64,000 nucleotides of DNA. Origin: Straminergon stramineum (lineage: Eukaryota; Streptophyta; Bryopsida; Hypnales; Calliergonaceae). Each line of letters begins with the position of its first letter. The stretch's first letter is position 1. Made by a program: the position numbers and the translations under genes. The stretch covers positions 22,982,906-23,046,905 of the forward strand of contig OY987264.1 in the NCBI GenBank assembly GCA_963920665.1, written 5' to 3'. Under the pieces are notes generated by a model. It did no database searches and had not been told where the DNA came from. It was given only the letters and a program-made list of their open reading frames with translations. Shown here piece by piece: positions 1 to 10,183 of this stretch.

Positions 1-428
1 ATTTTTTCCTTCAATCTTGAACCTACTTCCACTTAACAAATTTTTAATGAGTAAAAATTAAGTATTTTTTCCTTAAATGTTTTTTTTAGGATTCTCAACT
101 CAAGTATTCAACATGAAAATTTAGAAAATCAAAATCAATAATACAAGAAATTAAGAAGATTGAGAAGTTAAGAAGATTCAAAGCCAAAAAATCTAGTCAA
201 GCAAGCTGCAAAAAAACTTGTTTTCTTCACTTTGGATGTAAATATCTTGCAATCTGTGAAGTCCAAGTTTCTGAAATTTCTTCCATATATTCTTATACTA
301 GTCTAGAATAAGATCCTATGGTTAGATATGCAAAAAGAACAATTTTTAAATTTTTTTGCTCTTTGCAATAGAAGTGGTAGTTTTGAGTGTGTTTGATGGA
401 GAAAAGGCTTTAATCCTTTAGGGGTTAA
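1..428 (-). mobile_element. TTAA-bounded element, family C, cut by window edge
   Basis: The right end reads CCTTTAGGGG followed by TTAA at 425-428. Read on the minus strand, the interior matches the copies at 688-1605, 4093-4440 and 17178-18034, including a shared 'accataggatctt'-like block. The other end lies outside the window. No coding potential is visible. Assignment to family C rests on by-eye similarity. Confidence 0.6.
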
Positions 429-687
429 GAATTGACAAGGATTAAATCTTCAAGATGTAGAGGTTTAGGATGCCAATCAAAATGAGAGACATATTTTCTG
501 AAAAGAGACCAAGATTTTGAAGCAAATGCTAAAGAAGGTTGCCCTCAGGCTTCTATAAATCCTTCTCTAGCATTTATCTCAGTCTATTGATTTATTTGGG
601 ACTATGAATGCACTTGAGATTTTGAAGCAAATGAAGGACAAGGGTTTGTAGAAGCTTTCTTTTGGAAAGATAATCTTGGAAAGTCCC

Positions 688-1605
688 TTAACCTCTAAAG
701 TCCTTGATTGTTTCCTTGGGGAACAATATGGATTTTGGGTAGGTTCCTATAGTCTCAATTTTCATATTGATTTTTTGAATTTTTTTTGAAGATAGAAAAA
801 TACATTAGCTTTATGGTAATGGAATTTTTATTTCAATCAATGACCATGAGAAAAAGTCCTACCACCCTAAGTCCAAAACAATTTTCATTGGACAACACCA
901 AAAAAATCACAAAAATTCAAAATAAAATTTTGTGAATAGTGTTTCTCATATAAAATACTCTTGTTTATATAGAAAGATTTTATTCATTCTATTTGGACTA
1001 GTGATGAGAAGATTATGGACAATTTTGTCTATATGGAAAGATTTGATTCATTTTTTTGAAAAAATAACTTGTGGGATTAATTTTTAATGTAATTTTTATA
1101 ATTTTACCCTAAAAAATGGTTTGATAGGCTTTCTAGGACAATCTCAAATTTGAGATTATTGGGTTTCAATTCTATCTTAGAGCTATTAATGATTTAGTTT
1201 TTCCTTCAATCTTGGCCCAAGTCTTTAAAATTTTTTTAAAGAATGAAAATCAGATGTGTGTTTTTGAATTTTGTTTTTTGACTTTTAACTCAATTAATCG
1301 ATATAATTTTCTTTTTGTAATTCAACATGTGTAGCACAAATTTTTTAAGTTAAGATGATTAAAAGCCTTATAATGTAACAAACAAGGTACAAAAATAGTT
1401 TTCTTTACTGCAAAAGCAAATATCTTGCAATCATGGGATCAAAGCTTCTAAAATTTCTTTCACACTTTCGCATACTAGTCTAGTGCAAGATCCTATGGTA
1501 AAATTTGCAAGAAAAATAATTTCTAAAGTTTTATACACTTTGCAATAGAAATGGCAGTTTTAAGTGAAACTAATGAAAAAAAGCCCTTGAGACTTTAGGG
1601 GTTAA
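688..1605 (-). mobile_element. TTAA-bounded element, family C, both ends present
   Basis: The left end is TTAA (688-691) then CCTCTAAAGTCCTTG; the right end is CTTTAGGGG then TTAA (1602-1605). The ends are imperfect inverted repeats of about 15 bp. The interior is AT-rich and non-coding and matches the other family C copies in reverse orientation. Length is 918 bp, close to the 857 bp of the copy at 17178-18034. I infer a non-autonomous DNA transposon with TTAA target duplication. Confidence 0.65.
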
Positions 1606-2780
1606 ACCATGGAATCCCTAATATTATGGCAAATTAACAAAACTTTTCTCTAAATAGTAAATGATTTTGAAAATCTTCAAAAATGACAACTACAATCAAA
1701 GAGGTGATACACCTCTTTGTTATAAATCTCATATCCATCATCCCTGTGCTTCAAAAGTTATGGTAGAAAACATGAAAAAAAATATAAGCACAATACAATA
1801 TTTGATGCTAAGACAAAGGAAGTGTTTCTTTTAAACAATTTTTACAAGTCATCAATAATTGTTGAAAGATTTACAAAAACTTTGCCTATGTTCCACTTTA
1901 AAATTCATGGAAAGGTTTCTTGGAATACTTCTCGATACACTACGCATGTCAATGAAGCAACCACACATGAAAAAGACAAGGGTGAGGATTTTCTCATTAC
2001 CGAGATAATAAAAGTATCTACTAACAACTTTTTTCAAAAACAAAACCTTTCACTAACACTTTCATAGAAATTCCACTAGTACTAGTCTATTGCATTTTAT
2101 GCACTTTTCATAACCATTCTCCCTCCATCCCCAAATATGTGTCCTCATTACACCTCATGTTTTGTTAGGTTGTTTTGAGTGGGTCACAAAGAGGCTTTTT
2201 TTCATTCCATTTTTATTTGGGTTGCAATGTTCAAACACATGTCATATTTTCATTGATTCTAGTGATCTACTAAAATTTGGACCCTTCTAAATTCTTGCTT
2301 TTCACAATATCTATAGTTGAAATGATTTTTTTATGTTATGTTGAAATCTATGTAACCATACATACCTTGGTCATGTTCTTAGTACCTTCTGAAAGCCCTC
2401 AACGAGGAGAGGTGCATGGACTTTGTTTTGTGGCATTGGAACCTACGGTGTGAAAGGCATTGAATTGTGAAAATTTTATGAATTAAAAAAATTTAGAAAA
2501 TTCCTTTTTGCTTTTATATATCTTTTTATTGTGGCAATGGTACAAGGCATACTACACTAAATAATGAAATTAGGTTGCCTTACTCCAAGAAAGTGACTTT
2601 ACAAGCCAACAAATACTTTTACAAATATTTCTATTTATACATGTGGAGGTTTATGAATCCCAATTACAACAACATCTAATTCAAAAATAGTGCATTCACT
2701 TGTAGAGAAACAGAAATATTTATCTAATGTCAAATGTCAAGAAATTAGTGTGGGGCAACCTAATTTCACTATTTAGTGTA
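1606..2780. other. AT-rich intergenic stretch
   Basis: No gene is supported. An 81-codon frame at 1822-2067 has no recognisable protein content and sits in AT-rich sequence like the surrounding non-coding DNA. I see no clear repeat boundaries here. Confidence 0.5.
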
Positions 2781-3059
2781 GGAGTGATCAATGAAAACTG
2801 GTATCCAAGGTTTTCAGCTTTCCGCAGCAAAGGGCCGCGGACTGACACTTCTTTCGGAAAGCAGTGAGGGCCGAGCATAACTTACTTACTGTGACTTATC
2901 CTATAATCCAGTGCCTGGAGAAACTTTCCCAGCTGGTGCCCCGAAATCCAGAAAAGGTCAAGCTCCTCGGTAGTAGCTTCGTATTGCCTCTCGTGTGTTG
3001 CCAGCTTCAGTGTGCATGACACACTGACCACGTAAAGACACGGAAGAGGATTGTCTCAG

Positions 3060-3412
3060 ATTGAATATAATTATAGAATCATACTGCAAAATTACATACT
3101 GTACACTGCGCAGTTAAGTTATGATTTCCGCTGTCCTCCAAACAAAAGAAAATTTAACTTATACTCCGTATAGAAGTTAGAGACGCAGGTGGAGAGAGAT
3201 TCAATCGAGCGACTGATCTGCTAGCTATATATAACTTATACATACTGCAAAATTACGTACATACACTGCTCGATCAGGTAAGTTATGATTTCCCTTAGCT
3301 TGTTTGTTCCTCCAAACCAATAATATTTAACTTATAACTTATATAAGCTATATATAATTCATGTATAAGTTAGAGAGGCGAAGCTAAGAGAGATTCGAGC
3401 GACTTATCTGCT
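3060..3412. repeat. Tandem duplication of about 160-170 bp
   Basis: Two adjacent copies (about 3081-3238 and 3241-3412) share in the same order a 'catactgcaaaattac' start, an 'aagttatgatttcc' block, an 'aaatttaactta'-like block and a 'gagagattc..tcgagcgac' end. The block lies in a GC-richer island (2.8-3.7 kb) without a convincing reading frame. It could be a duplicated promoter or a gene remnant. Confidence 0.65.
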
Positions 3413-4092
3413 GCTGCATGCTGCGAGAATGGGACAAAGCATGCATGTCAGGGATCGAAAAGTGTCGTATTCTGGTGAGCTTCTAGTGTCGACTCTTGCA
3501 GGATCGACATGGTTTGCAGAGCTCGCTGCAGCTGTCTTTTGCTGGACAAACGAGTACTAGCTGCACTTCACTTAAATTCCCTAACTTACTGGAAGCCGAA
3601 CTGAACTGCGCTCTAGCTGTCAGTCAGGGTGTGTGGAGGTTTGTGCGTTTTTGTCAAGCCCTCTTCAGCTTAAGTTAAGCTCGGGAGCCGCCAGGGATAC
3701 AGTTATATAAGCTTAACTTAAGTTACATATATGCAGAACGAGTGAACGTGGAAACTGGAAACAGATACTAAGGTAGTCTGCTCATAAACCGTGCGTTTAA
3801 GGGCTGGTCGGCCTTTTCGATGGTTCTTCGACGCACGACAATATTTTTCCTTATTCTTCACTCGAAGAAAAATTGATGTGGAATCTAACCCAAGTGGTTT
3901 CATATTTTTCGGAGCATTTTTGAATTACTTATTAATTTTTAAAGAATTCTGCCATAGGTATCTATTTCTTGATCGTAGGCCTTACAAAACCCACGCATGT
4001 GTCGTCTGAAAAAAGATATGGCTTCACCAAAAACAAGCACTGCAGCATGTAGAAAGTAATAGACAGGGTTCCAAAGTGCGACTTTTACTAAA

Positions 4093-4440
4093 CTAAACAC
4101 CTGAAGGACCAAGGCCTATTTTTTGACAAAAATTACCTCAAAATTGCCATTTCTGCTGCATTCTTTTAAGAAAGAAAAAAAAAATTCAAAATTCAAAAAT
4201 CCAACCATAGGATCTTGAACTATACTTGCATGAGATCATGTGGTAAATTTTTTTATCAAGTTTGACCGTACAGATTGAAAAATATTAGCATTCAAAGTTG
4301 GGGGAGAAAAGTTTTTTTGAACATAGGTAAACATTTCAGAAATGGACCCACCTTGGCTCTTATTCCATCCACTAGCAAAGTATAAAGGAATGTTTGACAA
4401 ATTTTAAACCACTCTGGCACATTTACAAAACATTCAATGC
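4093..4440 (+). mobile_element. Broken family C TTAA element (left part)
   Basis: A decayed terminus (CTAA, then ACACCTGAAGGACCAAGG) is followed by sequence that aligns by eye with the first 250-300 bp of the copy at 17178, including 'attgccattt', 'ccaaccataggatctt' and 'catgtggtaaat'. No matching right end was found. Confidence 0.5.
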
Positions 4441-4552
4441 TTTATACATATGCATTTTACAACTTGTTAATGTCCATTTCAAGACCTTACTAGGGATAGT
4501 CTTTAGAAGACGAGCGGATTTTGAGCAAACTATCATAAGCTTAACTTAAACT

Positions 4553-4858
4553 TCATTAGAGGAGATCTGGCCAAAAAGAAGGCTGTTCCAGGCCTATTCC
4601 CCCATTGTTGTTCCCCAGCAGTGAAGGCACAGCTGACAACAGTCAACCGTCATAAATTTTTGAAATTTTTTTTTGTGAAAAAAAAAAAAAAAGTTGATCT
4701 TGAAATCAACAGAAAAGTCGACAAAGAAAATATTTTTAAAAAAAAAAAGTGATGTGGCCGCGTCCCGACGACATCAGCATGCTGTGGTGGTGCAGTTCCC
4801 CAAGTTCCCCGCTACCGAGAACTCATAGCCCTCTATTTGGCCAGATTTCCTCTAATGA
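4553..4858. mobile_element. Short inverted-repeat element (MITE-like), 306 bp
   Basis: The two ends (4553-4575 and 4836-4858) are inverted repeats of 23 bp with one mismatch, starting TCATTAGAGGAGATCTGG. The interior is GC-richer than its surroundings apart from an A/T tract at about 4660-4750. There is no reading frame. A clear target duplication is not visible, so the superfamily cannot be assigned. It is unrelated to the CCCCTAAAGG/TTAA elements. Confidence 0.65.
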
Positions 4859-5337
4859 TGTAGACTCCCGTCTCTAGCTAGGCCCCTCTTAATTCCAACT
4901 CAAGAAAACTTCCAAACTAGGACTGTATTTGAGGTAGGGTAGGAGACCCTACCTCAATTTATTTGTGCCATGTGAGTATTGGCGCCACTTCATGGCCATT
5001 ACGAATCAGTAGTAAAAATATTCACTATTGATACATGCATAGTGGCACAAATACAGTGGCTTTTGAATTGTGGTGCAAATAGAACAAAGATTGGTTATTG
5101 TGCTTGTGTCAATAACATGGAGGGTTGAATTCAATGAATTTTGGATTTGTAATATTGTTGATTAATTGTGCTTCAAAGAGAGGCCTACAACTATGATCAT
5201 CAACTTTATAATTATCCTATATATGACTAAGTAAAAATGTTCCAACAACCCTTGTAGTCATTCATGGGGCATTCAATTTAGCCTCTATATCAATTTATAG
5301 TTCAAAGATTTTGTGGCACTTGGTCTTTTCAAATGAC

Positions 5338-6300
5338 TTAACCCCTACATGCCCATTGTTCATTGAATAGACAATTAAAAATTCACATAGGTTTTGACAA
5401 AGTCAAATATGGTTGGATGTTCACACATTTTTGATACAAGGTGTGAACATATACACCCTGAGTGGAAATTTTTCTTTGATTGGATACCCAGATCAAAAGT
5501 TATGTTATTCTAGACTTTTTTCAACCCATAAAATTTGAGCATCTTTGCTAAAACCCTCATTGACTTTTGAAATTTGGCATGTATTTAACTAATAAAATGT
5601 GGCATACAATTGTCCTAAAAAAATGAAATTTTAGTTTCCAAACCACATTTTAAGAGGAGTCAAATGTTGTAAGCTATGTTAGGACATTTTCATGAAAAAA
5701 CATTTTCTTCTAACTTCGAGCCCTATTCTTTTGCAATCTATGAAATCAATTAAAGCTCTTCAATTTTTCCATATATTCAAAATATTTGTCTCTCACATGA
5801 TTTAATTCACTATTTTGGTTCCAAATAAAAATTTCCCACTAGCATGAGAAATTATCAAAAAGTGATTAGTATATTGCCAATTTACTTAACCTTCTTGCAT
5901 TGAATAATTTTTCTTTTAGTAAGCTAGACTCTATATTTTCTTTCAATTTTTTTCATGAGTGAACCTAATATCATATACTTATGAATGGTGAAAATCCTCA
6001 TTTTTTTGTAGACTAAAAATAATTAGCCAAGGATTTAGGGTATAGAGTTAGAAGTTTGTTGATTTAATTTTGCTTGAATGAAAAAGTTTGTTATTTCACT
6101 TCAAACATTCTAATCTTTCAATACTCATAATCAAATGGTCTAATTTTTTCCACATATTGCCTCGTTTGTTGTACACTTTTGTACAATTGGGATTTAAAAA
6201 AGAAAAAATATTTGGATTTTAGACTATGCATCAAAAATTGATACTTTTGGACTTTTCCTCTTCCAATTTTCCAAAACACCCTCCGACCTTTAGGGTTTAA
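5338..6300 (+). mobile_element. TTAA-bounded element, family E
   Basis: The left end is TTAA (5338-5341) followed by CCCCTACATGCCC; the right end is GACCTTTAGGG followed by TTAA within 6297-6300. The last 150 bp match 14220-14378, including 'acacttttgta', 'catcaaaaattga' and 'ttttggacttttcc'. Non-coding, 963 bp. Pairing of the two ends is inferred from size and position. Confidence 0.5.
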
Positions 6301-6309
6301 AAAAAGTCA

Positions 6310-7114
6310 TTAAGCCCTAAAGGACTGAACAATATGTTTTGGCAATATATTTTTCATTTTTTTCTTTGAATTTTTCACACAACACGTGGTCAAGGAGTAG
6401 CTTTAAGTGCAATAATTTTCATAATTTTGACTACATGGTTAAAAAATTACTGTACGATATAGGTTTTTTCCAACTTCGGTGGCTCAAAAAAATCACTTTT
6501 TCAAGAAATAAAAATTTAAAATTGGTTTTCCAATATTTACATATACATGGAAAGCTTTGAATCATTCCATTTTGATTAATGAGACAGTGAAAGTTATGAG
6601 GATTTTTTGTTTGCGGGTAGTTATGGAATCTCTACTCTAAAATAAACTTTCCAATCCTTTATTTTATTGAATTTTAAATATTATTTGAAAAAAAGAAAAT
6701 CATAGGATGTAGATTGTTTGTTTTTCTTACAACATTTCAACCTTAACTAAATTCTTATCAATTTAGAATTTTAAAACATTGTCTATTTCTTTCTACTTAT
6801 TAACTTTTTCTAGCATGAATATAAAATTTTATTTAAAAAAAATTACATGTTTCCCCAACTTATTTCTTCAACATATTATGAAGGATTTCATGTTGTTGGA
6901 TCTACACATTTATGGGTAAAATGTCTAAAAGATGAAATCTAAGTTCCATTCGGGAAGAGTTGAAAATACTTCTGTTTAAAATCTAAGCATCATAATCTTG
7001 CAATTGGTAGGGTTATTTATTTTGAAATATTGATAAGGATTTTAGCCTTACACTAGAGGCTACTATGTTGAAGCATTTTTGGGCCTCTAAACATAAAAGA
7101 ACTTTAGGGGTTAA
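6310..7114 (+). mobile_element. TTAA-bounded element, family D
   Basis: The left end is TTAA-GCCCTAAAGGACTGAAC (6310), the right end CTTTAGGGG-TTAA (7111-7114). The interior matches 32888-33804 directly and 38909-39835 and 21270-21984 in reverse; shared blocks include 'caaggagtagctttaagtg' and 'gaaagctttgaatcattcca'. At 805 bp it is shorter than the 917 and 927 bp copies, so it carries internal deletions. It starts 10 bp after the family E element ends. Confidence 0.7.
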
Positions 7115-7309
7115 CTCCACAAGTGAAATTAGATTCATAACCACTACTCTTAACTTGTATTCACAAATGCAGCTACATTTAGTAATTTCAATTCTTTCAC
7201 AAATAATAAAAACTGAAGAAATGTGGAAATGACCGCAACATAACACAAATTTTAGCACATTTACTAGTTGTTTTTTAACAACTTGCATAGAGTTGTTAAA
7301 AAACCATAG

Positions 7310-7859
7310 TTAACCCCTAAAGGACCAAGGGTGTTTGAGCAAAGCTCTTGTTTTCTTGACTAGCTTTTGTAACAAGCATAATTTCTCAAATGTGTGGAAT
7401 GATTTTGAAGATTGCCACAATTGAATTGAAAGAAGACTTATATAACTTTCCTATGAAAAAAAGATCAACAAAATCACACAATTTTTGAGAAAATGCCACT
7501 CTTGACAAAATTGATGAAAAATATCCAATTCGGCAGAACCTTGTACATGCGCTGAAATTGGAATGCTCTAAATTGATCCCGAAACTCTAATTTTTTTCCA
7601 CAAGTACATATCATCATGATTTAGATGTGTAATTTTTTTCAAACCATTTTGAGGTGTGGAAAAAAGGATATGAGCATGTGAAGTGACAACCCAGAGTGCC
7701 TTTCTTATACTCCAAAATGTATCAATGGATTTAGAAAAAAAATCAGCAATCTAGGGGCTCTTTGATGGTCATGAATTATTAGTGAGGTTTACATTTCAAA
7801 TTTTCTACAAATGCAGTTGCAAAAGCCATGTGGTGGCCTTATGGTCCTTCAAGGGTTAA
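7310..7859 (+). mobile_element. TTAA-bounded element, family A
   Basis: The left end is TTAA-CCCCTAAAGGACCAAGG (7310), the right end GGTCCTTCAAGGG-TTAA (7856-7859). The whole interior is present in reverse at 28777-29380, for example the block around 'aaaagccatgtggtggcctt' near the right end. Non-coding, 550 bp. Its right TTAA is also the left TTAA of the next element. Confidence 0.75.
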
Positions 7860-8208
7860 CCCTTGAGCGCCCAACACATATTTACCGAAATCCAGACCCT
7901 TCTTAACTCATTCCAATCAAACTATCACCCAAAACAAGATCCACGGAAATTGACCATACCGATTCGTAGTGGAGACAAGCCCAAAGCTTGTGGAGGAAAG
8001 GACAAACAATTTTACCTTATCATTGAAAAGATTATAATAGTCAAATAGGGCAACCTTTCATATTTAAGACGCCGGATTTTTGTGTCCTTGGCCATGCCAC
8101 TTGTGGCTGGTTGGTTTGTAATTTTTTCTCCTACAATGAAATTCCGTTTCATTTGTGTCAAAAAAAATTGAAGGCTGGATTTGAGGTGTTGGGACGCTCA
8201 GGGGTTAA
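7856..8208 (+). mobile_element. TTAA-bounded element, family B (long form)
   Basis: The left end is TTAA-CCCTTGAGCGCCC (7856), the right end GGGACGCTCAGGGG-TTAA (8205-8208). Termini are inverted repeats of about 13 bp in a variant form (CCCCTGAGCGCCC). It is homologous to the shorter copies at 40429-40676 and 51644-51901 (shared 'gactattataatcttttcaa' in reverse and 'aatccagaccctt'-like block). At 353 bp it is about 100 bp longer than those. Confidence 0.75.
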
Positions 8209-9300
8209 GGCCCCACTGCTCCAACCTTGAAGTGCAAAGTGAACACATCTTTAAGCTAGTAAGGACGCTTCAGACCAGAGTGGTCGGATGGATGACAGAG
8301 AACTCTCTCATATGAGATAGAAGTGTGATTGTTCATCCTTGGAATTTTTTACAGAAAGGGGGAAGTCTTGCATAGTTGTATGACCTCCAATGATTATTTT
8401 TTTATTTTTATTTTTTATTTTTTTCTTGAAACACATGGACGATTTCCATTGATGGGGGAAACAGTGCACAGCAACCAAGGGAACCAATCCCTGGCGAAAC
8501 ATCTTTACAACTTTTGTTTTTTTGAAAGTAGATGATTCACACTGTTTCAAAAAAGAAGATTTCCACAGTGATCAGCCCGTCCTTACAGAGTTAACTCCAT
8601 TTCCATACAAATTTAATAACCCTTTTCATACCCACTATTGTTCAATTGAATGCCAGTAAGTTTGTCGACTGTAGCAACTGACTTCTTCATGGTGTGCAGG
8701 CACTTAAGATGACTTACTCTCAGGAGCAACAAAGAGGTTAAGTTAACTTAATTCCCAGCTAGCTAACATAGTCTACGTTATTGATCAATGCTGCATTGGC
8801 TGTCCGTCCCTCCCTCTCTCCCCAATTCCCCATGCATGCTCCCGAGGTTTATGGCCTCACCCATTAAACAGTGCAATTCCCAACAGTATTTCGTACCATC
8901 ATCTCATACAATGATATATACGGCTATCTCCGCCCAACTACTATAATAAGGTATAACTTAACTTCTACTGTATATATGTAGCTGGGCGGTAGCTCTGCGT
9001 CTCTGCGACTCTGCGTCGACAGTGTCACTCGCTCTTCTCAGAATGCTCCCAGAATTAAATGGTGGTAAGAAGTTAAGTTAAGTTAAATGAAGGGCACATC
9101 ATCACCTGCCCACTCATTTTCTCAGTCCTAGCTAACTTACTTCATTACTCCTCCCTGCCACAGGTTGATATCAAATATCACCCTCCTCCACAGTTGAATT
9201 AATGCTCCCAAATCAGCCATGATGGGCAGTGAATTAAAAGTTGGGAGCGAGCTAGTCAGCAGATTAGGGCACAGCAGCAGCTGGTGAGAGCAGCCCAAGC
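8209..9300. other. Intergenic DNA upstream of the aspartic protease
   Basis: AT-rich to about 8650, then GC-richer. The proximal part carries several 'taacttaa'/'ttaagtta' palindromic motifs (about 8740, 8955, 9070), which also occur in the island at 3.1-3.7 kb. This is a plausible promoter region, but no TATA box or start site can be fixed by eye. Confidence 0.3.
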
Positions 9301-9742
9301 AGCAGCCAAGTTACGCATTGTTTCGTTCGTTTGCTTGCTGCCTCTGCGGCTGCTGCTAGTTGCTGCTAGCTGCTACTGTGGAGCTTCACATTAGGGCATG
9401 CGCTGTCTGCAGTTGACGATCAGTAGCGACCCAACTAGCTCCCAGCTCGCCGTGGAGATTGCGTGCTTGCCTTTGGAGTACAAGCGAAAGGTGATGGTAC
9501 ATCTCCTCGATCTCCAGGTGCATCGATTTCACCAGCTAGTACATACATGCAGCCGGACTCGTTGTACTTGGTGGTGCACATCATCGCCCTGGAACTGCTT
9601 GAAACTCGGTTTGCTTGTCAGTGGCAAGTGCAGTCAGGAATTGCAAGTGAGAGGAACAAGTGACAGGCTTCAATTCCCAGCTGCCCCAAACTCGGGAATC
9701 AGTCGACGGCCGGTGCTATAACGGGAACATCCGATTACCAAG

Positions 9743-10146
9743 GTGAGCTTGCATTGCGCTAGGTCTGCACTCGGTAGTAGTGTTTGTGATCACGAGATTA
9801 GAGTCAATGAGTTCATGAATTGGTCCACTCCGATTGTTGCAAGTATGCATTTGAGCTTCGTGTAGGGCAGCTAGTTGCTGCAGATGCAGTACAGTTCATG
9901 CTGCCCGAATTTGCCAGCGGTTACCCACACAGACCTGCACTGGCGGCTTTCTGTCTTCTGGTGCCGACATGCTTTCCTGCGTTGTTGACCGTTTAATTTG
10001 TCATGGGAATTGTACATTTATTGTTTTTCCCCTCTTGCTGGCGTTACGCTACGGGGGAGGCTCGCTTCAATGAAGTTTTCTTCTTTTCGCTGATCGCTAC
10101 GTTGCGGGCGAGCTTCGTGAATTGATGCCGTTTTTTCTGGTTCTAG
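9743..10146 (+). other. Probable 5'UTR intron of the aspartic protease gene
   Basis: A good donor (CCAAG|GTGAGC at 9742/9743) and a good acceptor with a T-rich tract (TTCTGGTTCTAG, ending 10146) flank a T-rich 404-bp segment just upstream of the start codon at 10184. The exon before it (about 9300-9742) is GC-rich and carries an upstream frame of 107 codons (9398-9721). Transcript evidence would be needed to confirm; splice-site quality is the only basis. Confidence 0.5.
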
Positions 10147-10183
10147 AGTTGTTGATTCAGAGAGGAGCGCGCTTCAGCTAGCT

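Noticed and set aside
421..428. CCTTTAGGGG-type words resembling the plant telomere repeat TTTAGGG
   Set aside because: They occur singly at element borders next to TTAA and in inverted pairs, never in tandem, so they are transposon ends and not interstitial telomere tracts.
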